Shown here in pieces: positions 1 to 6,257 of a stretch of 6,257 bases of DNA. The notes under the pieces are model-generated. The model was not told where the DNA came from. It made no database searches and was given only the letters and a program-made list of their open reading frames with translations. Every line of letters begins with the position of its first letter. Position 1 is the first letter of the stretch. Made by a program: the position numbers and the translations under genes. The stretch lies in the NCBI GenBank assembly GCA_022448645.1, contig JAKVBZ010000165.1, forward strand, positions 1 to 6,257. Direction: 5' to 3'. Source of the DNA: Pirellulaceae bacterium (GTDB lineage: Bacteria > Planctomycetota > Planctomycetia > Pirellulales > Pirellulaceae).

Positions 1-268
1 CTAGTTTCCCATCTTTGCGCCGACCGACGTAACTGGGAGACAGCCCCTGAGATTCCCACGGCTGGTCGGCCGGCACGACCACACCGTACGGTTTCGGATG
101 GTGCAATTCGCGTCGGAATCCAGTGCTGCGTTCAATGATGTAATCGTCCAGGAACAACTCCCAGTGTGGCTCGCGCGTTTGGGAATCCTCGTTAGCCACC
201 GACAATGTGTCGGTCAAAAAAGTCACGAGCAAAAAAGATAGTGTGTAAAAAACCGACAATCGGTACAT
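1..268 (-). CDS. Secreted GH32/GH43-like beta-propeller protein, N-terminal part (runs off left edge)
   Basis: Only the first 89 codons are inside the window; the gene starts with ATG at 268 and continues past base 1. The translation opens with a signal peptide: a short basic start (MYR), a hydrophobic run at about residues 5-19, and a likely cleavage after SVA (residues 23-25). Next comes the motif WELFLDDYIIE (36-46), then a stretch with HHPKPYGVVVPADQPWE (56-72) and SPSYVGRRKDG (77-87). This is the usual opening of planctomycete secreted proteins annotated as GH32/GH43-like glycosidases, which are five-bladed propellers of roughly 450-550 residues. The start is supported by AGGTGA at 277-272. 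It lies 49 bp after the DUF1501 stop on the same strand, so it is probably the third gene of that operon. The catalytic residues lie outside the window, so enzyme activity is inferred from family only. The 3' half of a gene of this same family sits on the other strand at 5226-5987. Confidence 0.75.
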   Translation of the reverse strand, partial: MYRLSVFYTLSFLLVTFLTDTLSVANEDSQTREPHWELFLDDYIIERSTGFRRELHHPKPYGVVVPADQPWESQGLSPSYVGRRKDGKL

Positions 269-271
269 GTA

Positions 272-277
272 TCACCT
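272..277 (-). promoter_or_regulatory. Shine-Dalgarno site of the GH-like gene
   Basis: AGGTGA on the minus strand ends 3 nt before ATG at 268 (6 nt from the AGG core). It fits the 16S rRNA tail and sets the start of the partial gene at the left edge. The 49-bp gap after the DUF1501 gene has no evident terminator, which agrees with co-transcription. Confidence 0.55.
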
Positions 278-317
278 GGTTCTAAGACTTAAGGTTGTCC
301 GTTAAACGACTTCGAAC

Positions 318-1787
318 TCACGAAAGCACGTCCTCCACAACGTTTCCATGCACGTCGGTGAGGCGGAACTGTCGTCCCTGAAACTTGTAGGTCAACCGCG
401 TATGATCAATGCCTAGCAGATGAAGCATTGTGGCATGCAAATCGTGGACGTGGACTCGATCTCGCATCACATTGACACAGTACTCGTCCGTCTCTCCATG
501 AGTCCATCCGCTGCGCACACCTCCTCCAGTCATCCACATCGTAAAACAGCTGGGATGATGATCTCGTCCATAGTTGGATTTTGTGAGTTGGCCTTGAGAA
601 TAGATGGTACGGCCAAACTCACCACCCCAAATGACCAACGTGTCTTCCAACATTCCTCTTTGCTCAAGATCACGAACCAAGGCGGCTGTCGGCTGATCGG
701 TAAGTCGGCATTGTTTGGCGATTCCTTCTGGTAAGTTCCTATGTTGGTCCCATCCTTGGTGGAATAGTTGAATAAAACGTACGCCGCGTTCTGCCAAGCG
801 TCGTGCAATCACACAGTTGTATGCATAGGATCCTTGTTGTTGGACGTCAGGGCCGTATGCGTCCAAAACATGTTTTGGTTCGTCAGCAAAATCCAACAAA
901 TCCGGCACAGAAGTTTGCATTCGGAAGGCCAGTTCATACTGGGAAATGCGAGTCAGAATTTCCGGGTCCGCCGTTTCGTCAAACTTCATCTGGTTGAGTT
1001 TTCCCAAGTGATCAAGCATGGCGCGACGTGTCTGACGATCGATGCCCTGAGGATCGAAAATATCCAAAACAGGATCACCTTGATTTCGAAACTTGACTCC
1101 CTGAAATTTCGACGGCAAAAAGCCGCTGCCCCACAAACGATCGTACAGGGGTTGGCCCAAATCCGTACCGCGCGAGCTCATCGCGACAAATGCTGGTAAA
1201 TCCTCGTTTTCTGAACCCAATCCGTAATGCAGCCAGGCTCCGATGCTGGGACGGCCGGGTATCTGAGAACCTGTTTGCAGGAATGTGATCGCAGGGTCAT
1301 GATTGATGGCTTCGGTGTACATCGAGCGAATGACACAGAGGCGATCGGCCAATTGCGCTGTGTAGGGAAGCAGCTCACTGACCCAGGTTCCCGCCGCCCC
1401 GTGTTGGGCAAAACCGAACTGGCTCGGTGCCACCGGAAACGCTGACTGGGCCGCCGACATGGTCGTCTTCCGCTCGTCCGGATAGACCGATTTGGGTAAC
1501 TCTTCTCCGAACCGCGCCGTTAACGTCGGCTTGTAATCGAATAGATCCATTTGTGCCGGACCACCCGACTGAAATAGATAGATCACTCGTTTGGCCCGCG
1601 GTGTGAAGTGTGGCAGATCACCCAGATTTTCCAGTGAACCACGTTGGTCTGTTTGCGCCGAGGCAAACAAGTCGGGGTTCAACAGCGAAGCCAGGCCCAA
1701 GGTGCCTAGACCTGTGGCCGTCTTGCCAAAAAAATACCGACGGGTGAGTCGTTGAACGTGCTGTCGACAAGTCTTCACGGCTTCCAC
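318..1787 (-). CDS. DUF1501 family exported protein (alkaline phosphatase/sulfatase-like fold), Tat leader
   Basis: This 489-residue protein has the full family length. Its N-terminus carries a twin-arginine leader, LTRRYFFGKTATGLG (14-28), followed by a hydrophobic stretch and a likely cleavage near FASA (41-44), so it should be exported folded via Tat. Family landmarks in order are LFQSGGPAQMDLFDYKP (71-87), GRPSIGAWLHYGLG (178-191), GWDQH (345-349), WGGEFGRT (387-394), GRDHHP (407-412), a His-rich block HVHDLHATMLHLLGIDH (446-462) and the terminal block RLTDVHG (475-481). DUF1501 (PF07394) belongs to the alkaline phosphatase/sulfatase clan. The conserved Asp/His/Glu residues are probable metal ligands, but the reaction is not established. 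Position 1787 reads GTG; GTG at codon 4 (1778) is an alternative, and neither has a strong ribosome site. It lies 66 bp after the PSD1 gene and 49 bp before the GH-like gene on the same strand. DUF1501 genes are typically paired with PSD1-type genes in Planctomycetes. Confidence 0.93.
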   Translation of the reverse strand: MEAVKTCRQHVQRLTRRYFFGKTATGLGTLGLASLLNPDLFASAQTDQRGSLENLGDLPHFTPRAKRVIYLFQSGGPAQMDLFDYKPTLTARFGEELPKSVYPDERKTTMSAAQSAFPVAPSQFGFAQHGAAGTWVSELLPYTAQLADRLCVIRSMYTEAINHDPAITFLQTGSQIPGRPSIGAWLHYGLGSENEDLPAFVAMSSRGTDLGQPLYDRLWGSGFLPSKFQGVKFRNQGDPVLDIFDPQGIDRQTRRAMLDHLGKLNQMKFDETADPEILTRISQYELAFRMQTSVPDLLDFADEPKHVLDAYGPDVQQQGSYAYNCVIARRLAERGVRFIQLFHQGWDQHRNLPEGIAKQCRLTDQPTAALVRDLEQRGMLEDTLVIWGGEFGRTIYSQGQLTKSNYGRDHHPSCFTMWMTGGGVRSGWTHGETDEYCVNVMRDRVHVHDLHATMLHLLGIDHTRLTYKFQGRQFRLTDVHGNVVEDVLS

Positions 1788-1822
1788 AGTGATTTTACTT
1801 TCATTCGTTTCGTCACAAAAAT

Positions 1823-1850
1823 GGGAGGGGAGGGGGGAACCTCCTCCTGA
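1823..1850 (-). promoter_or_regulatory. Orphan Shine-Dalgarno with adjacent C-rich tract between PSD1 and DUF1501 genes
   Basis: Right after the tandem in-frame stops TAA TAA of the PSD1 gene, the minus strand reads AGGAGGAGGTT (1848-1838), then C6-T-C4-T-CCC (1837-1823). The SD core is perfect, but no start codon lies 5-10 nt downstream; the DUF1501 GTG is about 50 nt away. GGAGG (1844-1840) can pair with CCTCC (1833-1829) around a 6-nt loop, so the SD could be hidden in a hairpin. The plus strand has runs of 3, 4 and 6 G, close to a quadruplex pattern. A role in setting the PSD1/DUF1501 ratio is inference. Confidence 0.3.
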
Positions 1851-1853
1851 TTA

Positions 1854-4367
1854 TTACTCTTTGGTAATCACTTCGTCCAGATTCAGGATGAGAGAAGCGG
1901 TCACCGTCATGGCAGCGTGGGTCACCGGATCAAGGGTTGCGTCGGCCAGCTTTTCACCAATTTTGAGCAACCTTTGGGCACTCTGCGGTTCACTCTCAAA
2001 GTGATCGTAAAACCTTTGATGTGCGTCGATGAGTACCGCTGTCTGCTCGGAGTTCGGCTCGCGAGCGGTGGCCATTCGATAGCCAAATTGCACCTGCCCC
2101 TTCACATTGTCGCCGCCCTGACGAATCATACGTTCGGCCAAAAAGCGAGAAGCCTCTACAAAGGTCATGTTGTTCATCAAGGTGAGGGCTTGTAGTGGAG
2201 TATTCGTTCGCTCGGTGCGCACCGAGCACACCTCCCGGTTGGCGGCGTTGAAGTTGACCATTGTTGGCGGTGGGATGGTACGTCGCCAATATGTGTAAAG
2301 ACTACGGCGATACAATGACGCACCTTGATCGGATTCGTAGGCGTTATTAGAAAAAGATTTCCAAATTTTGGGAGGCATGTATGGTTTTACTGACGGACCA
2401 CCGATTTCGTTTACCAGTAACCCGCTGACAGCCAACGCCTGGTCGCGGATTACAAACGCCGGCAGGCGGAATCGTGGTCCGTGTCCGATCAAGCGATTCT
2501 CCGGGTCACGACGCATGGAATCTTGAGTGACGATGGAAGACTGTCGATATGTCGAGCTCATCACTATTTCCCTTAGAAGTGCCTTGACATTCCAGCCGTT
2601 ATGAACGAACTCAACTGCCAGCCAATCCAATAGTTTCGCGTGGCTTGGTAAATCACCTTGCGTGCCGAAATTTTCGCTTGTCTGCACCAGGCCAACACCA
2701 AACAGATTCTGCCAGAAACGGTTGACAGCCACGCGTGCCGTCAAAGGGTGTCCCGGATCAACTAGCCATTCGGCCAATTCTAGTCGGTTGCTTGGTAAGG
2801 CTTCGCCGTTCGGATGAAGGGACTCGGGAACTCCTGGAAACAATCGTTCGGACAGATCAGGAAGATTGTATTGGCCACGCTGTAGTCGGTACGTTGGCCG
2901 TGGGAGCTCCAACTCGTGCATCACCATCACGGTGTTTTCCGGCCCTGACTGCGGGCGATCCAGACGGCTTCCTTCTTCTTCCTCGCGGCGCAGCTGGACC
3001 GGTTCGGGCGTAAAGAAACGATTTTGCTGGGCGGTAAGATGTGGCCAACTTTTGGGAATCTGAACGAAGGGTGGGCTATTGCCATTGTTGGGCCCCACAC
3101 CCCACTCAGGAACGTTGTTGAAGTAAGCAAAGAGTTCGTAATATTCTCGCTGCGAAATCGGATCGAACTTGTGGTCGTGACAGCGGGCACAGCCAACGGT
3201 TAAGCCAAGAAAGACCGTGCCAAATGTATCGACGCGATCCACCACGTTTTCGACGTGCCATTCATCTGGAATAGTACCGTCCTCAGAATTGATACGATGA
3301 TTTCGACAAAACCCGGTAGCCACTTGATGACGCAGGGTCGCTCCCGAGAGCATGTCCCCAGCCAATTGTTCGACCACAAAATCGTCATAGCGATTGTTTT
3401 CATTGAAGGCCATGATGACCCAATCTCGCCAAACATGATGATACCGGGTACGGTCATTCTGGTAGCCGTCGGTGTCAGCATAACGAGACGCTTCCAACCA
3501 AAATACTGCCATGTGTTCTCCGTACCGTGGGGAACTTAGTAGCCGGTCGACCAGACGTTCATACGCACCCGCTTTAAAGTCAGCAAGATAACGATCCATT
3601 TCAATGGTTGTGGGTGGAAGCCCCGTCAGATCCAGCGTAACCCGTCGTGCGAGCGCAGCCGCATCTGCTGGAGGAGAGGGCGGCAGCCCTTCCTGCTCAA
3701 GCCGATGGAGTATGAAACAGTCGATTTCGTTTTGCACCCACTCCGTATGGTTCACCGCAGGCAAACGACTTTTTGAAGGAGAGATAAACGCCCAATGTGG
3801 TTCGTAGACAGCGCCTTGCTCGATCCAAAGAGCAAGTTTTTGTTGTTCGGAATCTGAAAGCCTTTGCCCAAATGACGTGGGAGGCATTCGTTTTGAAGGA
3901 TCTCGGGCCGTCACCCTTTGCATCAGCTTACTGGCGTCGGGCTGCCCAGGTGTGATCACCGCTTGCGTCCCCTCTGGAAGGTCAAGTCGCAGATTGCCCT
4001 TGCGCGCCACCTCATCCGGGCCATGACATTGAAAACAGTTTTCGACAAGAATCGGGCGAATATCACGATGGAAGTCGACTTTGTTCAGTCTCGTGGCCCC
4101 ATCACACATCTGACCCATGTGGCAGCTCAAGAACAGCAAGACGAGCAAGCGTGAAATAACAATAACACAGTGATGTATCTTAGAGGCAAGTAGATTTTTT
4201 GCAGGCGGTAAATATCGAACCGCTTGCGTCCCGGACACCATCACTGCCATCTGTCTAAAGCCACAAGCAATAGGGCAAAGCGATTCGCGTGGTGTCGCAA
4301 ACATTTTCCAGCCGCACAACTTGTAAGATCGCAACTTGACCATGTTACTTAATATAGACGAGTTCAT
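1854..4367 (-). CDS. Planctomycete cytochrome c (PSCyt1) - DUF1549 - DUF1553 (PSD1) exported protein
   Basis: The frame gives 837 residues with the full PSCyt1-PSCyt2-PSD1 layout. The PSCyt1 part (about 98-165) has the heme c motif CFQCH (111-115) and a candidate axial Met in KRMPPTSFG (159-167). The DUF1549 part (about 205-415) has [12 protein letters not shown] (241-252), [10 protein letters not shown] (296-305) and a second CxxCH in [12 protein letters not shown] (392-403). The DUF1553 part (about 525-785) has [13 protein letters not shown] (549-561) and [16 protein letters not shown] (717-732). The linker between DUF1549 and DUF1553 is short, which makes this one of the shorter family members. 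A hydrophobic signal segment lies at 68-81 ([14 protein letters not shown]), so the true start is probably internal: ATG at codon 40 (4250) or 43 (4241) gives a more normal leader than 4367, though none has a clear ribosome site. Heme attachment outside the cytoplasm is expected, but the reaction is unknown. It is the first gene of the minus-strand cluster and its DUF1501 partner follows after 66 bp. Confidence 0.93.
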   Translation of the reverse strand: MNSSILSNMVKLRSYKLCGWKMFATPRESLCPIACGFRQMAVMVSGTQAVRYLPPAKNLLASKIHHCVIVISRLLVLLFLSCHMGQMCDGATRLNKVDFHRDIRPILVENCFQCHGPDEVARKGNLRLDLPEGTQAVITPGQPDASKLMQRVTARDPSKRMPPTSFGQRLSDSEQQKLALWIEQGAVYEPHWAFISPSKSRLPAVNHTEWVQNEIDCFILHRLEQEGLPPSPPADAAALARRVTLDLTGLPPTTIEMDRYLADFKAGAYERLVDRLLSSPRYGEHMAVFWLEASRYADTDGYQNDRTRYHHVWRDWVIMAFNENNRYDDFVVEQLAGDMLSGATLRHQVATGFCRNHRINSEDGTIPDEWHVENVVDRVDTFGTVFLGLTVGCARCHDHKFDPISQREYYELFAYFNNVPEWGVGPNNGNSPPFVQIPKSWPHLTAQQNRFFTPEPVQLRREEEEGSRLDRPQSGPENTVMVMHELELPRPTYRLQRGQYNLPDLSERLFPGVPESLHPNGEALPSNRLELAEWLVDPGHPLTARVAVNRFWQNLFGVGLVQTSENFGTQGDLPSHAKLLDWLAVEFVHNGWNVKALLREIVMSSTYRQSSIVTQDSMRRDPENRLIGHGPRFRLPAFVIRDQALAVSGLLVNEIGGPSVKPYMPPKIWKSFSNNAYESDQGASLYRRSLYTYWRRTIPPPTMVNFNAANREVCSVRTERTNTPLQALTLMNNMTFVEASRFLAERMIRQGGDNVKGQVQFGYRMATAREPNSEQTAVLIDAHQRFYDHFESEPQSAQRLLKIGEKLADATLDPVTHAAMTVTASLILNLDEVITKE

Positions 4368-4449
4368 TTTTGCAAAATCAAATATAACAATATTATTCCA
4401 ACCAGGACGCCAGCGAATACTAGCACTGAGTACTTTTGAGTTGATTTTT

Positions 4450-4507
4450 ATGGTTCCATCCAGGGCCGTCCGTTGCTGGTTGACTTGTATTGAAGTGATG
4501 GAACCAT
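4450..4507. repeat. Inverted repeat, 11-bp perfect arms, 36-nt spacer
   Basis: ATGGTTCCATC at 4450-4460 is the exact reverse complement of GATGGAACCAT at 4497-4507, with 36 nt between them. There is no T-run beside either arm, so it does not look like an intrinsic terminator. It sits about 85 bp upstream of the longest possible start of the PSD1 gene and about 210 bp upstream of the likelier start. It could be a protein-binding site, an RNA hairpin or a remnant of a small mobile element. The pairing is seen directly; the role is unknown. Confidence 0.6.
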
Positions 4508-4544
4508 CCCGTATCGGTGGCCAAGTGTCAAAATCTTTTCTTCG

Positions 4545-4596
4545 GATAGGTTACACATTGCCCGACCACGCATGAATCATGTCCAGCCAACCTATC
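4545..4596. repeat. Inverted repeat, 8-bp perfect arms, 36-nt spacer
   Basis: GATAGGTT at 4545-4552 is the exact reverse complement of AACCTATC at 4589-4596. The spacer is again 36 nt, the same as in the neighbouring repeat at 4450-4507, although the arm sequences differ. The two centres are 92 bp apart. An 8-bp pair at this distance can occur by chance, so the matching spacer is the only reason to give it weight. Confidence 0.4.
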
Positions 4597-4607
4597 ACTT
4601 ATTATAG

Positions 4608-4843
4608 CCCCACATCTCGCCGCCATTCCCTGTCGAGCGGCGTCAGGGCTATGGAGGCCTTGCTGACGTGCTGTGCAGAAACTGCCGGGAGCGGAGCCTC
4701 CAACAAGTGGCTCCTCAAGACGCAACCAGCGCGACCCAGGCTGCGTTTGATTCTCGTGCACCACAAATCTGGGTGCCAAACATGGGCAAGCCCTGGCTGA
4801 TCGATATGATCTGGCTGACATCTGACCAGGAGATACTTTTTGA
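4608..4843. other. Stretch without a recognisable gene; possible dispersed repeat or decayed coding DNA
   Basis: Open frames of 60-110 codons exist on both strands (plus 4608-4856, minus 4866-4528), but none has a good start, ribosome site or recognisable domain. They overlap each other extensively, so at most one could be real. The plus frame ending at 4856 finishes with IWLTSDQEILFEDGG, and a shift at about 4850 would join it to the more convincing frame that follows. That suggests a possible frameshifted upstream part of the remnant at 4844-5057. A small hairpin GGAGCC (4693-4698) / GGCTCC (4709-4714) lies inside. Confidence 0.3.
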
Positions 4844-5057
4844 GGATGGTGGGTAAACGAATCCAAGACTGGCAGCGGATTCTATGAGCTTAGCCAACTG
4901 TTCGAGGGCAAGTCTTTACAGAATGTGACGCCCAAAGATTACGTCGCGACATTGAAAATACGCCAAAACCTTTTCGCGAACGGCAAGATATCAAGCCCTA
5001 GATTCCGACTTGATCCGTGGGTCGACTTCGGTGGTACGATCTCGGTTGAACTTGCCC
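4844..5057 (+). pseudogene. Unrecognised coding fragment, cut at its 3' side
   Basis: A plus-strand frame without a start codon runs from just after a stop at 4841-4843 to a stop at 5066-5068. Its residue mix looks like a real protein: GSGFYELSQLFEGKSL, then TPKDYVATLKIRQNLF, then ISSPRFRLDPWVDFGG. I do not recognise the family. It has no start and no ribosome site, and its last few codons overlap the 3' end of the DUF1501 remnant on the other strand. The original gene was therefore probably cut near 5057 and now ends in foreign sequence. It could also be a chance open frame; the judgement rests on composition by eye only. Confidence 0.35.
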
Positions 5058-5222
5058 TCAGGCGATAATATCGCGCGCCACGTTGCCATGGACATCGGTC
5101 AAACGATAGTCCCGTCCGCTATAGTGATACGTGAGTTGCGTATGGTCCAGGCCCATGAGGTGGAGCACGGTCGCGTGAAAATCGTGGATGTGCATCTTGT
5201 CTTTGGTGACGTGAAATTCGTC
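5058..5222 (-). pseudogene. C-terminal remnant of a second DUF1501 gene
   Basis: The last ~55 codons encode the DUF1501 C-terminus: [38 protein letters not shown], then [17 protein letters not shown] and a TGA stop at 5060-5058. Counted by hand from the HVHD/HIHD block, about 28 of 45 residues match the C-terminus of the intact DUF1501 protein in this window. It is therefore an old paralogue, not a recent copy. Upstream of about 5222 the similarity ends abruptly: the same frame stays open to 5504 but is only the antisense of the GH-like remnant. The roughly 430 residues that should precede it, including the Tat leader and the WDQH, GGEFGRT and GRDHHP motifs, are absent, so it cannot be functional. 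Confidence 0.8.
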
Positions 5223-5225
5223 GTT

Positions 5226-5987
5226 GAGCCGAATAGACAGCGCTGCCGCGGAATCATGGAAAGTGACGATTTGGTCCACTGGACGCGTCCCATCCCTACG
5301 TCCTACGCTCGTTCCGACGAGCTGCAAGTTTACGGACAGCGAGAATTTGCGTATCAAGGGGCGTACATTGGCATGAGCTGGATGTACGAGCCCTCGCACA
5401 GTACCAGGCACTCGTCGTTCGTGCAGTTGAACTGTAGTCGAGACGGCCGCATTTGGACCCGCGTCGGCGCCGGACAGCGGTTCATGGATTACAACTCGAA
5501 CCACGACACGTGGGACGCTACGATCATGCGTCCCGTATCGCTGCTCGAAGTTGGCGATGAGGTATTTATCTATTACTTCGCCGCACCCTCAGAGCTGGAA
5601 GTGGAAAACCCGAACTATCCGGAATCCGCGCCGCGCGAATGGTCAATGGGCTTGGCGACGCTTCTACGCGATCGCTTTGCGTCCCTCAACGCTGACGAGA
5701 ACAGCGGATCGTTGATCACGCGTCCCTTAAGTTTCTGCGGCCACACGCTTCACCTGAACGCCGAAATCACAGAGCAAGGCGAGTTGACCGTGGCCGCTCT
5801 CGATTTCGATCGCCAGCCCCTAGCCGGATTTAACCACGACGATTGCAAGTTGCTGCGAGGCGACAGTATCAACTTGCGCGTTGAGTGGCAAAATGGTTCT
5901 GATTTAAGTCGTCTTGAGGAAGCAGATTTCGTGCGATTCGAGTTCCGGCTGCGCAATGCGAAACTGTATTCATTCTGGGTGGATTGA
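5226..5987 (+). pseudogene. 3' half of a GH32/GH43-like secreted protein gene, 5' part missing
   Basis: About 250 codons encode the C-terminal half of the family seen at the left edge. It begins near [16 protein letters not shown] (5250-5297), a propeller-blade motif, followed by [10 protein letters not shown] (5367-5396) and [12 protein letters not shown] (5433-5468). Next are TWDATIMRP (5508-5534) with a candidate acidic residue, and [12 protein letters not shown] (5553-5588). A C-terminal beta-sandwich-like part follows, with GHTLHLNAE (5739-5765) and the terminal RNAKLYSFWVD before the stop at 5985-5987. There is no signal peptide and no N-terminal LFLDDY region. The frame stays open back to a TTG at 5010, but those codons are the antisense of the DUF1501 remnant. 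ATG at 5256 has no ribosome site. Coding sequence is undamaged inside the fragment, so truncation may be fairly recent; a shortened product cannot be excluded. Confidence 0.75.
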
Positions 5988-6257
5988 TTTTGTTGAATCA
6001 TTGGCTGAGCTGGCGGTCGCCCTGGTCGGCTAGGACATCCTGTTCGATTCCCAAAAACCACAAGAAACATTTGATAGAAAGCCCCGTGGGCAGATGTCAC
6101 ACCCCGAACCTTTCAGCTTGTAGTTAGCATAAATCCGGGCTATTCTAGTAGTTAGGGGCGTGTGGAAACGCTCAAAGCTTCGACCACCATTGAACCATCT
6201 TACGCAGGAAAGCATTCTCAGTGTTTGATCGCTCTCTTAGATCTGTCGTCATCTGCT
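5988..6257. other. Intergenic DNA, nothing assigned
   Basis: There is no supported gene and no clear terminator behind the GH-like remnant. An 8-bp direct repeat GTAGTTAG occurs at 6120-6127 and 6148-6155. The minus strand is open from 6215 to 6030 but has no recognisable protein or ribosome site. Confidence 0.4.

Larger units (their letters stand above)
4368..4607. other. Upstream region of the minus-strand operon; no gene seen
   Basis: This stretch lies directly upstream of the PSD1 gene. The part next to the gene (about 4370-4400) is AT-rich, as a promoter would be, but I could not place a convincing -35/-10 pair on the minus strand. Its main content is two inverted repeats, listed separately. 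Short open frames on both strands show no recognisable protein and no supported start. Confidence 0.4.

Noticed and set aside
420..1199. Plus-strand open frames opposite the DUF1501 gene.
   Set aside because: They are antisense to a gene with clear family motifs along its whole length and show no protein signal of their own.
1823..1837. G-quadruplex on the plus strand as a firm feature.
   Set aside because: There are only three separated G-runs (3, 4 and 6); a fourth run requires splitting the G6 with no loop, so it is noted only as a possibility.
2735..3539. Plus- and minus-strand frames within the PSD1 gene.
   Set aside because: They are alternative readings of a conserved DUF1549/DUF1553 coding region with no independent support.
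4545..4596. Integron attC site.
   Set aside because: The arms end in GTT on the left and begin with AAC on the right, the reverse of the attC core arrangement, and there is no integrase or cassette array.
4528..4866. 112-codon minus-strand open frame as a gene.
   Set aside because: No ribosome site and no recognisable domain; composition is rich in Arg, Ser, Cys and His, as expected for a chance frame, and it overlaps plus-strand frames.
5988..6030. Intrinsic terminator after the GH-like remnant.
   Set aside because: The only stem visible is a short GGCG/CGCC with too small a loop, and no T-run follows.
6031..6060. tRNA-like 3' end: GTTCGATTC (6042-6050) followed by CCA at 6058-6060.
   Set aside because: The bases flanking the T-loop-like motif do not form a T stem, and no acceptor or anticodon stem can be built upstream.

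Overview
The window looks like a piece of a planctomycete chromosome (Pirellulaceae-like, roughly half GC by eye). The assignment rests on protein families that are strongly expanded in Planctomycetes: a planctomycete-type cytochrome c / DUF1549 / DUF1553 protein and a DUF1501 protein with a twin-arginine leader. No rRNA, tRNA, CRISPR array or intact transposase gene was found.

Left two thirds (1-4367), minus strand: three genes run right to left and probably form one operon. First is a large exported PSCyt1-PSCyt2(DUF1549)-PSD1(DUF1553) protein, then after 66 bp a DUF1501 alkaline-phosphatase/sulfatase-fold protein, then after 49 bp the 5' end of a secreted GH32/GH43-like beta-propeller protein that runs off the left edge. 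All three carry export signals, so the products should act outside the cytoplasm. By family association they may process (sulfated) polysaccharide, but no substrate can be read from the sequence. The PSD1-DUF1501 gap holds a perfect but badly placed Shine-Dalgarno sequence next to a C/G-rich tract.

Right third (4368-6257): no intact gene is convincing. Next to the operon are two separate inverted repeats, each with a 36-nt spacer (4450-4507 and 4545-4596), then low-information DNA. From about 4844 the DNA is a mosaic of gene remnants: an unrecognised plus-strand coding fragment (4844 to about 5057), the last ~55 codons of a second DUF1501 gene on the minus strand (5058-5222), and, joined head-to-head to it, the 3' half of a GH32/GH43-like gene on the plus strand (about 5226-5987). 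Both remnants lack their 5' parts at the same point. They belong to the same families as the second and third genes of the intact operon, so this looks like the scar of a paralogous DUF1501/GH locus that was rearranged or lost its middle. The last 270 bp hold nothing I can assign.
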